Origin: Elymus sibiricus
Taxonomy: Eukaryota; Streptophyta; Magnoliopsida; Poales; Poaceae
Length of the DNA: 64,000 bases
NCBI GenBank assembly: GCA_039707655.1
Contig: CM077664.1
Span: 193,868,195-193,932,194 of the forward strand
Direction of reading: 5' to 3'
Shown: positions 1 to 12,313 of the stretch, piece after piece
How positions within the stretch are numbered: position 1 is the stretch's first letter
Layout: the number at the start of each line of letters is the position of its first letter
Notes under the pieces: model-generated
What the model saw: the letters and a program-made list of their open reading frames with translations, nothing else
The model's database searches: none
Told to the model about the DNA's origin: nothing
Made by a program: the position numbers and the translations under genes

Positions 1-2523
1 ACCCCCCAAGAACGGCCGCCGCCCCTGTCCACGGCCACCGCGAGCAGCCGCGGCTCCAGCCCTCCTCGGCGACCGTGCGGTGCGGGGACGGATGCAGCGC
101 TCCTCCCTGAGCTCGCCGGTGTCTCCAGCTCCACCGGAGGTGGCCGGAGCCGGCCGGGCGAACGCCGGTGACCGTGGTCTCCCTTTGCGCCACGGGCGAG
201 CGCGAGAGAGGAAGAAGACGGCCTGTCAGTGGGCCCCACCTCCCCGCGGACCCCACCTGGCAGCCGCAGAAGGCGTTGACCCGGCTGCTGACTAGGATAA
301 GTGGAGGCGCCTTTTGTCGAATACGTTTCCTCCTTCTGAAAGCGTATTCTAGAGCAGCTTCGGAGCAAAAATACGCTTTCTCTGCAGAGGAAGCGTATTC
401 ACTGAAATGCGCTTTCAGTTTTTCAGCCCAGCCGCCGAAAACCGTACTTTGCGGACGTTCGTCAGTTAAGCGCAGAAATGAATAATTTTTATTTGTTTTC
501 TGCCTAACGAACGACGGCCACAACTCTTTAACCGTGACTCCGAATCAGGTGATTCCAAAGCCCACGTTCTTTGTTCATAGAGCCCGTTCTGTTGGTATCA
601 CTTTCACCATGTCGTAACATTCTAAAAATGACCATTTTGCCCCTGCCCTTATTCAGCCCCCTCCGAGAGGGAAACGTTTCCGGCAATTTTTTCCGCGAGT
701 GTCCCGCACTCCTTCCCGATGGATCCTTCATCCCCAGGCAAGCCACGACAGCCACTTGCATGATGGCATTGCTATAGCCATGGTTTCCACTTGAATGTTC
801 GAATAATTATTTGTTCATGTCATTATTTTGAATGCTTCGAATATGCTTGTGAATCCATGTCTATGCTTATGCCATGTTCATTTTCATCTAGTAAGTGAAA
901 TGATTAGTTGCTAATGTTATTCTTACCATGATTTATTCTTGCAAGCAATTCATCTGCTAGTGATAATGACATGCTCATATGAATCATTATGGATAGATAT
1001 GAAAATACTTGTGATATTCATGATCGTCATTACGCCATGCTCATCTGCATCCCGTAGACTAAATGATTTATCATTGTTGATGTAATGATGTTAAATGGTT
1101 ATGTTGCCCATCCATGGTTACACTGATATCATGCTCGTATGCATTGTTATTTTATTATGTTGTTATGACTCAGCTCATCACCATTCAAGTTAAACCTGGC
1201 ATTAATCGAACTTGAACAAATCTGTTGGCTGAGTCATGGTGCCACCGAATCGAGCTCACCAGTGCAACCACACTTGCGTGGATGGGGAGGCCCTAATTCG
1301 GTCTATTGTCATGCCTCTCGCCGGTGCCTCCAACTAGGGAAGGTTATGTGCGCGCGCTACCCTGATCAGGTAGGCGGCCATAAGCCTTGTGTGCCCGAGT
1401 TGTATGGTATACCGAGGTCCCCGTTCGGGACGTGTTTTTGTTTGGCCACGACGGTGGCAGCCACAAAGGTGGCGGATGTCACGAGTTGACATCGGGGACA
1501 CCCAGGACATAGCCCAAAGGGGAGTTTGTCGGAGTGGCCGGGAGAGTGTCATCCAATAGATTGGTTTTGTCGGAATGTCGTTGGTCCACCCGAATGGGAG
1601 CACGAGGCCATGAGTTCTGTGGTGTGGGTACAGTGTACTAACCTCTGCAGAGTGTATAATCTATCGATAGCCGCGTCCTCGGTCATGGACACAGTTCGTA
1701 GTAGGTCACACTGTGGGTCAACAGAAATAATAATCTGGATAATTAACAACCCCGGTTCCCTGAGGAAAGAAGTTGGTTGATCTTTATGTGGTCGTGCGAT
1801 GATCACACGTAGAGATCAAGCTCCGTGTGGTCATGTGATGATCACGATGGTATAGTTGATACCGAGCTTGGTTGATCCTGAGGTGATCGTGTGATGATCA
1901 CGATGGTAAGTTTGGTACATATGGTGTTTATGAGATAACTTCCGAAAAGAGTAAGTTGGTCCAAGGGACCTTAAACGTCGACCCGCTGGCATGCTAGTGC
2001 TAGTATCATCATGTTCATATCATGAATTATATGTACCTGCCATGCTCATGCTGTTCTAGTAGTATTGTGTTCATCATTGATGATTAACTTGTAAATGCCA
2101 TGCTGTTGTTTGTCTTGATTGATTTGGTTGCTGTGAGCTTGCGAGTACATTCAAAGTATTCACCTGGCGTGTCATGCCAGATTGCAGGTGATGCCGTGAT
2201 TGATTGCTTGTCAAGGATTTCGAGGTTGCGCTCTAGGATGCGTCCCAGCCAGAGTCCCTGTGGAGTGGAGTCCATCACCGTTGTCGCTGTTCCGCTGCTA
2301 GAAGTTATTCTACTACGAGATGTTCCGCTGCTTGCATAGAGCTACATTAGCAGGCGTAGTGTCGCCGTGCCGATGTAATCCTTTGTAATATCGGACCCTT
2401 GTACCCCGATTATTTGTATTAAAAAGCTGATTTGTTCTATGCCAAGCAGTGCCGTATTCCAGAAGACTTGATCTCTGGGCTGGAATACGGGGTGTTCCGG
2501 TCTCTCTGAGCCGGGGTGCCACA
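1..2523 (+). mobile_element. G1 5' LTR (3' part only; Ty3/gypsy-type)
   Basis: This stretch is a direct repeat of 7579-10086, with scattered substitutions and small indels. One clear indel is about 15 bp near position 135. It is the right-hand part of a long LTR whose start lies outside the window. The repeat ends with GGGGTGCCACA, the inverted counterpart of the TGTAACACCCC start seen at 5657. A degenerate initiator-Met primer-binding site follows five bases later, so this is the 5' LTR of a plus-strand element. The short ORFs inside it appear in both copies and look incidental. Confidence 0.9.
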
Positions 2524-2528
2524 GCGCT

Positions 2529-2543
2529 TGGTCTCAAAGCAGG
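2529..2543 (+). promoter_or_regulatory. G1 primer-binding site (degenerate tRNA-iMet type)
   Basis: The sequence TGGTCTCAAAGCAGG differs at two positions from the usual plant TGGTATCAGAGCAGG site. It lies five bases after the LTR end at 2523. It would prime minus-strand DNA synthesis. Confidence 0.75.
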
Positions 2544-3696
2544 TCTGGCTGTAGGACGCCCTAGTCAGCGCGAGCGTTAGAAATCAGTAGTTCAGAGTCT
2601 AGCTTGCTTGTTGCATTTGGTTGTTGCATTTGTTTGCTGCATAGCATGCATGTAGACTTATTATCTTGTCGCTAACGGTTGATCTTGTGAGTGTAGGTGG
2701 CATCGGTTTCAATCCACTACCTGCACCCTCCAGTTTTGCATACCTGCTCTTCGGTGTTTGGCGTCATCTCTGTCCCAGCGGAGTGATGCCGAGGTACCAA
2801 GTGGTATCGAACACTTGCAGGATTGTGCTCAGGTATCGCACCAATATATCTTTCCGCCAGCCACCTATCGCCTCGGTGGTAGACATGTTTCTACCTCGGA
2901 TCTTGCCATCCAACCCGCCACTTTGGCAACCCTTACTTGGCTTTGTTACTAGAAAAGGGCAATGCCAGCAGACCTTGCATTCCACCGCTATCCTACCCTA
3001 TCACCCATTCCCTGGACGAGTACGGTTCCCTTCCGTACGCTTGATGATGATGTGGCCGTGACATCCGGGTTCCGCTACATGATCACCGAGTCCGTCCTCA
3101 CCCCGGAGCCCGTCCAGGTGCAACCGGTGCTGAGCCAGCATTTGGTGTATCTCTGTTTACACAAACCTCTCCACACGTTGATTCAATTTCGTGCACACCG
3201 CCACAACATATTAGCTCATAGTACCGGAGTTTCCTCGAGAATTGTGTGCTTAAGTAGGCATGCATAGTGAGGTGAATAGCTGTAAAATGTGATGTTGCTT
3301 GTATGTAATCTTGATGTCTTGTGTGCTTTTGTTTGAGTCGTTTCTTTTGCTTCTTTCGTTGGGCCTTCGGTGTTACCTTACCTTCCCTTATGAAAGTTGC
3401 TCATCAACCGACACCGGACCCAAAGAAACAGTGAGGAGTTCAAATATTTAGAAGCTCAGCTAAGCATTATGGACTTCTCAGTCGACTGTATTATTTTGGG
3501 AATATCTGGTCTGACTGCAAATGACATCCTAGAGTAATTACTAACATCAAGTTTACAACAGTGGTGCAATCTTCACATCAGTAATGATTAAATCAGCCAG
3601 AAGACAAGTGGTGTGCAAGATCAACAGTATATTATCAGTCAAAGGAATATCAAAGGTGTATATATATGGCATTCAGTCCGCATATCAGAGAGAAGA

Positions 3697-4036
3697 GCTT
3701 CTGGTGTAAGCAACTCAGTCTTCCTCCGCACGCTACCAGGGAAGGTTACGACGCAAGGTTCCGCAGTCTTCCTCGGTACGATATGTGGATAGCTTCCAGT
3801 GTAAGATACTCAGTCTTCTTCGGTAAGCCACCGCAGAAAGCTTCCAGCATAAGGCACCGAATCCTCCTCAGCAAGCAAACAGGAGGAGAAGCTTCTGAGG
3901 TACGGTACCCAGTCTTCTTCAGCACGCTATCCCGGCAAAAGCTTCGGACATAAGCTATTCAGTCTTCCTCAGCACGCTACTCTCGATGGCTTCCAACACA
4001 AGCTATCCAGTCCTCGTCAGTACGGCACTACAATCA
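3697..4036 (+). repeat. Tandem repeat, about 50 bp unit
   Basis: Units begin with GCTTC at 3697, 3792, 3840, 3891, 3941 and 3989, with a degenerate unit near 3745. Each continues with variants of a CAGTCTTCCTC and a GCACGCTA block. Spacing is 48-51 bp. The copies are diverged, so the array is old. Confidence 0.75.
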
Positions 4037-4540
4037 GTCATCGCCATTAGTACAAGATACTACACAGTGAGTTGGCAGCATATGGCAGTGCATCTCAAGA
4101 ATCAGAACCGTAACGGTTTGGTCAGAAGCACGAGCTAGTCAGGACACAAATCTGCCTTGGGAATCAAATGCTCAGTTACACATGCTCCCATATATATCTC
4201 GAACATGCTGCCAAGGTAACGCAAGTCACTCGTACGATGATGCAAGCACGGTGAGAATCTGACAACCACATGAGTTATGTAAGGGGAAGAAAGCAAGTTA
4301 TACACCTCAGTGTGATGCAATGTCGGACAAGCTCTGAAGCAAGACAATGTTGGGACAACAATCCTGACAGTGGATATCAAGGCCAGCTTCCTCACACCCG
4401 ACAAAGTGATATCATTAACCTCTGTCACTGTCATGTATGATTGACCACAGCAGTGAGCTCTATACAAGTAACTGTGAACCTGGTATATGATCATGATGAA
4501 CCCTTGCTTACTTCTTCCTGGTAACGGCACCACGCCTGTG

Positions 4541-4810
4541 CTGTGAGCTGCTTTCGGCCGTTCAGGGTGGATGCCGACTTTATATTTCTCTTTTTAACAA
4601 CTGGCCCGTGTTCTGAGCTGCTTTTCGGCCGTCTCGGGCAGTTGTTGAGTTTCTTTTTGTAGCAGTGACCCTATGCTCTGAGCTGTTCTTCGGCCGTCTT
4701 AGGGAACTGCTACATTCTTCTTATCAACACTGCCTCATGCTCTGAGCTGCTTTTCAGCCGTCGTGAGCCATGGTTGAGTTTTTCAGTAATGTCCCAGATC
4801 TGAGTTGTAA
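4541..4810 (+). repeat. Tandem repeat, about 65 bp unit
   Basis: Four units carry TGAGCTGCTTTTCGGCCGT or close variants at about 4543, 4613, 4678 and 4742. A partial fifth lies near 4800. Spacing is 58-70 bp. Each unit has a GGCCGTC core followed by a T-rich tail. Confidence 0.8.
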
Positions 4811-5642
4811 AGACCGTTCTGGTGGCTACTGATTTATTTGCCAATTTCATGCAAAGGTTCGGATGATCATTGCCCTACAGTTAGAGCTTGAGAGATGATA
4901 AACTTGCCAGTTAAACGTTGCTGCACTGCCTAAGGATAAGGCTAAGGTATGACTATTGGAATATTGCACCTGACAGCACCTATGGTCACACAAAGAATTA
5001 AGGGTGCATGAGGCCAAGTCTTTTCATCAAAGGATCCGGACAAAAGGCAACAATAATGAAGGAGCAAGACCAGCAATACCGGTATGATAATTGTTGCATG
5101 AACAACATGATACGGATTCGATACTCGAGACAGCGAAGCCAACCAAGATGATTCAGAACTCCCTACAAATAGTCAAATTCCGCCAAAAGAACGGTTATGA
5201 TTCTCAGCATTGTTTTGAACCCGGAGGACATGCATCTACTCGAGTAACCCGATGCAAGGAGTAAATGTTTTGTGTCCACCGAGGAAATTGCTCACAACTC
5301 CATTGATACTATCGGTGCTGGATGGAAGAATGTCACGTCAATTGAAAGTCACTCCCGGACTTATGAAAAGATGACATATTCCAGTCAGGATAATATATCA
5401 GATAAGCCAGCAGACATAAACGAATTGAAGTCAGAGTAAGGATGAACATATGATGGAAGACCTGTCAGAATGTTGGGTACGGTGACGCAAACCACCTCCG
5501 AGCAAGGTAAGCAGGTCATATGAAATTCAGTGGGAATATCATATGAAGGAAAAAGGATACCCGAGTTGGAAACGGTTTCCTTAAGTCAGAATATTCAAAC
5601 TTGTTCCCTGAGCAACCAAATCTCGAGGACGAGATTTATTGT

Positions 5643-5656
5643 AAGGGGGGTAGGTT
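5643..5656 (+). promoter_or_regulatory. G1 polypurine tract
   Basis: AAGGGGGGTAGG lies immediately before the LTR start. It is preceded by CTCGAGGACGAGATTTATTG, a sequence type common just upstream of the 3' LTR in plant Ty3/gypsy elements. It would prime plus-strand DNA synthesis. Confidence 0.85.
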
Positions 5657-8600
5657 TGTAACACCCCGATTTTTGGCCCTTTCTTTTTCTTTTGGATTTC
5701 TTCGGATTTTTATTTGGAATTCCTTTTCGGTGGCTTTGTGGTCTTGAAAACTGGGAAGAACATCTCTTCTTCTTCTCCCAAGTGGCTTGTCATTCTCAAA
5801 TCCATCTCAAGGCCATGTCAGTTCCATCTTAGACCAACCCCAATATTTATTTCTTGGGAATATTCCTTTTTCTAATAAAGGAATAACCCTGTTTGCCCTA
5901 GGTTGTGAAGCAACCTATATTTTTGTCATTCCTAAAATTCCCACAAAATTCTCATAAATCCTTTGGATCATATCTTCCACAAATATGTCAAAACCCATCC
6001 TTGCCTAGTTCAAAAATAATTCAGGAATATTCATTTCCTATTCTGTCCAGTATGGCACTTTGTGAAGGAAGTGCTATTTATCTTTTCTTGATTGCCTTCA
6101 AAATTTTTGGTCACTCTCTCATGTACAAATAATTGACACATGCCAAAATTCAGCTTCATTTGCCTAGTAAATATTCCTCAGAAAATGTCCAAAGTTTCTG
6201 TCCAAAGAGAAGCTTTGTGAAGGAAGTACTAGCTAGGCTTATCCAAATGAGTTGAAATTTTGGTAGATCATCCATATGATCAAATCATTACTCTCCACCA
6301 AATTTCATCTCCATCCAACAATCTATGTGAGCACACCTTCAAATCTTGGTTTCTAGTCACAATTTCAGTTTATGAAGCAACTATATTTGATATTGCTTCA
6401 TAAAATCTGAAATTAATCCAGGACCTAAATATCCCTATATCCTTTGCGCATGCCAAATTCACATCATTTTGCCAAGCCATTTTCTCCACAAAATTCCCCC
6501 AAGTTTCTGTCCAGTAGAAAGCACTGTGAAGCAAGTACCATTTTGGTGTATCCAAATGGTATGAAATTTTTGCAGTGCCTTCATATGCCCAAATGATCAT
6601 ACTCCAACAATTTTCAGCCCAATCCAATCATCCAGGTGAGTGCTACTTCAAGATTTAGTTTCTGGACCAGATTATGTGGTTGTGAAGCAACTATGATAAA
6701 TCCTGGTCCAAATATTTTCCAAATCCACAGGATTGTAGTCCTTCCTACCCTAAACCTCTGTGACATCCTGGTTAACCCTTATCTCATCCCATTTGACCAC
6801 TACTTCATGATCCAGTTTGCTGCAGCAAACTTCAGTCGATCACTCCCATCAGCACAGAGGTGATTTAGCTTCACCAAGACCATAATAGTGCTTCTCTAGG
6901 AAGTAGGGTCCACACGTGAGACATCCTGTTGCTGGCCAGAACGCACCGCGTGCGACTATGCACGCGGTGACCACGCGGCCTGGCGTGCCAAAAGCATGCT
7001 CTGGATTTGGGGCCCTTGGCCGCCGCCCAAACGCCGTCCTCGCGCCACCGCACCATGTCCACCACGCAACCCTCCCTCTCCTTCGTCCACACGTCCCATC
7101 TGGACCCCTCTCCCCCTCCTCTTTCCCCTCCGGCGAGCCACGCCGCACCGCGTGCCCGTGGCCGTCGTCGCCTTGCCCCTGTCCTCTCCCCCCCCGTGGC
7201 ATCTCCGCACCGCGTGAACCCCCTTGGCCTCTCTCCCCCTACGCGCGTGCGCACGCGCACGCGGTCGCGCCAGAGCATCAACCACACGCTCCCGTCGTCG
7301 TCCGGCCGCGAGCATCCCCGCCATGGCTATTTAAGCCCTCCCCCGTCTCGGTTCTCCTCACCCACCACTCTCTCTCCCTCCTAGTACCCCGCCTAGCACC
7401 TCAATTGAGCTCGAGGAGCTCTCTTCGTCTCCCTCTGGCCGCCATTGCCGCCTCGGCCTCGGCTCGGATTCGAGCAATGCCGGCCCTCCCTCCTCCTTCT
7501 GACCTCACCAACCTCTTCCCCGAGCTTCAGTAATCCTCCCCATATCCTCGTTTCATCGCCGGAGTGCGCGTGGCCGCGACCCCCCAAGAACAGCTGCCGC
7601 CCCTGTCCACGGCCACCGCGAGCAGCCGTGGCTCCAGCCCTCTTCCGCATCCGTGTGGTGCGGGGACGGATGCGGCGCTCCTCCCTGAGCTCGCCGGTGT
7701 CTCCAGCTCCGCCGGCCGGACGAACGCCGGCGACCGCGGTCTCCCTCTGCGCCACGGGCGAGCACGAGAGAGGAAGAAGACGGCCTGTCAGTGGGCCCCA
7801 CCTCCCCGCGGACCCACCTGGCAGCCGCAGAAGGCGTTGACCCGGCTGCTGACTAGGATAAGTGGAGGCGCCTTTTGTCGAATATGTTTTCTCCTTCTGA
7901 AAGCGTATTCCAGAGCAGCTTCGGAGCAAAAATACGCTTTCTCTGCAGAGGAAGCGTATTTACTGAAATGCACTTTCAGTTTTTCAGCCCAGCCACCGAA
8001 AACCTTACTTTGCGGACGTTCGTCAGTTAAGCGTAGAAATGAATAATTTTTATTTGTTTTCTGCCTAACGAACGAACGGCCACAACTCTTTAACCGTGAC
8101 TCCGAATCAGGTGATTCCAAAGCCCACGTTCTCTGTTCATCGAGCCCGTTCTGCTGGTATCACTTTCACCATGTTGTAACATTCTGAAAATGACCATTTT
8201 GCCCCTGCCCTTATTCAGCCCCCTCCGAGAGGGAAACGTTTCCGGCAAATTTTTCCGCGAGTGTCCCGCACTCCTTCCCGATGGATCCTTGATCCCCAGG
8301 CAAGCCACGACAGCCACTTGCATGATGGCATTGCTATAGCTATGGTTTCCACTTGAATGTTCGAATAATTATTTGTTCATGTCATTATTTTGAATGCTTC
8401 GAATATGCTTGTGAATCCATGTCTATGCTTATGCCATGTTCATTTTCATCTAGTAAGTGAAATGATTAGTTGCTAATGTTATTCTTACCATGATTTATTC
8501 TTGCAAGCAATTCAGCTGCTAGTGATAATGACATGCTCATATGAATCATTATGGATAGATATGAAAATACTTGTGATATTCATGATCGTCATTACGCCAT

Positions 8601-10086
8601 GCTCATCTGCATCCCGTAGACTAAATGATTTATCATTGTTGATATAATGATGTTAAATGGTTATGTTGCCCATCCATGGTTACACTGATATCATGCTCGT
8701 ATGCATTGTTATTTTATTATGTTGTTATGACTCAGCTCATCACCATTCAAGTTAAACCTGACATTAATCGAACTTGAACAAATCTGTTGGCTGAGTCATG
8801 GTGCCACCGAATCGAGCTCACCAGTGCAATCACACTTGCCTGGATGGGGAGGCCCTAATTCGGTCTATTGTCATGCCTCTCACCGGTGCCTCCAACTAGG
8901 GAAGGTTATGTGCGTGCGCTACCCTGATCAGGTAGGCGGCCATAAGCCTTGTGTGCCCGAGTTGTATGGTATACCGAGGTCCCCGTTTGGGACGTTGTTT
9001 TTGTTTGGCCACGACGGTGGCAACCACAAAGGTGGCGGATGTCACGAGTTGACATCGGGGACACCCAGGACATAGCCCAAAGGGGATTTTGTCGGAGTGG
9101 CCGGGAGAGTGTCATCCAATAGATTGGTTTTGTCGGAATGTCGTTGGTCCACCCGAATGGGAGCACGAGGCCATGAGTTCCGTGGTGTGGGTACAGTGTA
9201 CTAACCTCTGTAGAGTGTATAATCTATCGATAGCCGCGTCCTCGGTCATGGACACAGTTCGTAGTAGGTCACACTGTGGGTCAACAGAAATAATAATCTG
9301 GATAATTAACAACCCCGGTTCCCTGAGGAAAGAAGTTGGTTGATCTTTATGTGGTCGTGCGATGATCACAGGTAGAGATCAAGCTCCGTGTGGTCATGTG
9401 ATGATCACGATGGTATAGTTGATACCGAGCTTGGTTGATCCTGAGGTGATCGTGTGATGATCACGATCGTAAGTTTGGTACATATGGTGTTTATGAGATA
9501 ACTTCCGAAAAGAGTAAGTTGGTCCAAGGGACCTTAAACGTCGACCCCCTGGCATGCTAGTGCTAGTATCATCATGTTCATATCATGAATTATATGTACC
9601 TGCCATGCTCATGTTGTTCTAGTAGTATTGTGTTCATCATTGATGATTAACCTATAAATGCCATGCTGTTGTTTGGCTTGATTGCTTTGGTTGCTGTGAG
9701 CTTGCGAGTACATTCAAAGTACTCACCTGGCGTGTCATGCCAGATTGCAGGTGATGTCGTGATTGATTGCTTGTCGAGGATTTCGAGGTTGCGCTCTAGG
9801 ATGCGTCCCAGCCAGAGTCCCTGCGGAGTGGAGTCCATCACCGTTGTCGCTATTCCACTGCTAGAAGTTATTCTACTACGAGATGTTCCGCTGCTTGCAT
9901 AGAGCTACATTAGTAGGCGTAGTGTCGCCGTGCCGATGTAATCCTTTGTAATATCGGACCCTTGTACCCTTATTATTTGTATTAAAAAGCTGATTTGTTC
10001 TATGCCAAGCAGTGCCGTATTCCAGAAGACTTGATCTCTGAGCTGGAATACGGGGTGTTCCGGTCTCTCTGAGCCGGGGTGCCACG
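5657..10086 (+). mobile_element. G1 3' LTR, about 4.43 kb
   Basis: The LTR starts with TGTAACACCCCG right after the purine tract and ends at the GGGGTGCCAC block shared with 2523. The last base is G where the 5' LTR has A. Its second half matches 1-2523 and its whole length matches the solo LTR S in reverse. It is unusually long. An AT-rich first 1.2 kb is followed by a GC-rich zone (about 6950-7850) with a TATA-like box. The open frames in the GC-rich zone (for example 6916-7533) are proline/arginine-rich, overlap on both strands and look incidental. Confidence 0.9.
7328..7335 (+). promoter_or_regulatory. TATA-like box in G1 LTR
   Basis: TATTTAAG sits between a GC-rich upstream zone and a CT-rich leader (TCTCTCTCCCTCC near 7370). 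This is the layout of a typical cereal core promoter. The same box is present in the solo LTR S on the minus strand at 43223-43230. It probably marks the start of the LTR transcript. Confidence 0.6.
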
Positions 10087-10812
10087 GGTCTGACGGTAGT
10101 TGATTATACCTGGCAATGGCGGTGTTTTTACGTCGTTACCTTGTTGAAGGCAATGCTTGAATTTGCTCGAACCTCATCTTCAGGTGAAAACCAAGGATCT
10201 GACCTTTGGTGGTTGGATCTTGCTACAACGGCGTTTGATTGTCGTTCCCTTCCTGGAGAGGTTGCAGTTGGAGAATCTTTCTCGTTGTCCTCGTGATGTC
10301 GAGAGATGATTAGTGTTGATGATCATAGTTGTAGTTTGATGGCTGTATTGGTCGAGTCGGAGTTTTTTCTTCTTCTTTTTTTATTCACCTAGACATAGCT
10401 TTGATCTTATATGACTTTGTTCTTTGACATATTCTCTGTGTTAATTATGTGCATTCTAACCATGCAGAGACCGAGCGTATGTGTATTGTATTTGTATCAC
10501 CTTGATATGTTATTTTGCGTGAAAAAAATTCAACTTTTGTCCAAAACTAAACACGTGCTCAAGACAGGCGAGTGGAAAGTATAGGAATTTTTACATATTC
10601 ATTTGAATTTGACTGAAAGTACAATGGATGCCACTCCACCAACACGACTTTGCCTAGCAACCTGAGAAACATACCCACTGCCGAACATTTATTTGTAGTT
10701 TTCACTTTTAGTATCTTCAACACAACCAAACAAGCAGGCAAACTCACAAACACAGATAGAGAGGCACAATTTCAAATCACTCAAAATACACGCGCGCACA
10801 CACACGGATAAT
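10087..10812. other. Unassigned stretch between G1 and the MATH pseudogene
   Basis: I find no long open frame, terminal repeat or RNA gene here. The left 300 bp contains phrases such as GGTGAAAACC and repeated TTGTTGAAGG-like blocks that resemble 3' tails of grass LINE-type repeats, but I cannot confirm this. A CA-rich run lies at about 10790-10805. The right end would include the 3' untranslated part of the minus-strand MATH gene. Confidence 0.4.
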
Positions 10813-12313
10813 CTACTCCATCTTGGAGGATCCAATGATTCCAACTTCAACTTCAATGCAGCACTTTGTTTTCACGAGATAACCATTTGATGAGTCCTTG
10901 AAATCTTCCAGCGATATGAATTTGTCCCATCCCCATTTGGTAGAATTTTTTGAGAATTGACACCGGCCTACAGTTCCAGAAATTACTATGTGTCAATGAG
11001 GAAATATGATGATAATAATTTAGCATGTCAACTCCGGTTCATTGCACAAAATTTCAACTAAAAAACAAACCTGTTATTTCCCGGTGCTTGCCAGTTTCCT
11101 GGTCCTTGATGCGCATGCTTAATTCTACCAGGACTGCCGAGTTCTGATGTAGTGTATGTGGCATCTGCATGTTCAGGTACAATGACAGGTAGTTCCCATT
11201 GTTACCGTATCCAGATGGATAGATGATGATAGACCTGAAAATTTGAGAGCACAAATGGGTAAGTCAATGAGAAGAAGGTAGAACTATATCGAAAGTAATT
11301 TTTATTTCTAAAAAATAGTATGAGAGCCTTTATGCTGAAATGTTCAAATGGAATTCTATAAAATTTCTTTATGAAGCTACTACATAGGAATTAAAAGTCA
11401 GAGCCATGTTAAGGATTGCGCGGTAGGCATCACCATTTGTGTCCACCTATTTCAAACTCTGGAGACTTGTCCAGGCTCTTCAACGCAAAGAAGTCCTTGA
11501 TGTCCCAGGTGTAGACCTCGTGATCACTGAAAGTGTTGTTCATCTTCTGGACAAACAACGTCTCTGACATATCATTGGCTTTGCAGGTGACAATTTTTAT
11601 GAACTCGACACCAAAAACACAGCTATTGTTGACGATGAATCCAGAGGAATGTTTCTTCAGTGTGCTGAGGGGAATCATGCATGAGGTCCCAGAGCTTGTG
11701 CTTGCAGTCTGGAAACTATGGGTCACTGCAAGCAAAATATTCAAACGCAAAGCCTGAACAACTGATGCTTTCTTTTTTGAGACGGGTCATAAGTTATCGA
11801 TCTAATAACCTGCTTATTTGCAGACAAAATTGCTAAGCTACCTTGATTTTCATGGTGCTTTCCATATGACTGGTCATATATCAAGAACTTGAACGATGCC
11901 TCCACCACCGAATCAGATTTCATGGATTTTCGGGCCAGCTCAAGCCTGAGAGAAACATACTCATTTTTATCGCCGCTCTTTCTGTCCCTAGGATTCAGTT
12001 TCAAGTACCTGGGAAACAAGTCAAAGGAAAGGAAGAGACGACAGACTAGTGAGAATTGGTTCATGACATGGATGCATCAAAGCCATTCTGGCCATGCTCT
12101 GTCAGCATAGCTGAAAGGGAATAGCAAAGTGATTGTACCAGTTAAGCCCCATGATCTAAAACACCGTGGAGTAGGTCCATCCTCCATCCTTACCAAGAAG
12201 CGATGAGAAACCATCGATCCTCCACTTGAAGGTCATCTGTGCCACTGGAGAAGGCACCACATGTCCTGCTCCTGCCCCCTTGGATTTTTGGCTTTGGCCC
12301 TGGTTTGGTCGGC
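10813..12313 (-). pseudogene. MATH-domain (TRAF-like) protein pseudogene, five exons recognised
   Basis: Five minus-strand exons join in phase at GT/AG sites: 12313-12139, 12008-11842, 11725-11434, 11234-11071 and 10967-10813 (TAG stop at 10813-10815). They encode two tandem MATH domains. The first spans exons 1-3 with TFKWRIDGFSSLL, YLKLNPRD and FKFLIYDQSYGKHH. The second spans exons 3-5 with YTWDIKDF, IIIYPSGYGNNGNYLSLYL and KWGWDKFISLEDF. MATH domains are TRAF-like protein-binding folds; in plants many act with ubiquitin ligases or deubiquitinases. An in-frame TAG at 12156-12158, inside the first MATH domain, breaks the frame. Exon 1 as drawn starts at a splice acceptor, so a 5' coding exon is missing or unrecognised. 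I judge it a relic host gene. Confidence 0.8.

Larger units (their letters stand above)
2524..5656 (+). mobile_element. G1 internal region, non-coding, probably non-autonomous
   Basis: The 3.1 kb between the two LTRs has no open frame longer than about 130 codons. I see no protease, RT, RNase H or integrase motif in any frame. It holds two blocks of short tandem repeats (3697-4036 and 4541-4810) and ends in a gypsy-style purine tract. The internal region is shorter than one LTR. The element therefore looks non-autonomous or internally deleted and would have depended on enzymes supplied by a relative. Confidence 0.75.

Noticed and set aside
6916..7533. A 205-codon open frame in the GC-rich part of the G1 LTR
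   Set aside because: It overlaps long frames on the opposite strand, is low-complexity, and the corresponding stretch of the solo LTR S is not kept open in the same way. It is a by-product of GC-rich sequence.
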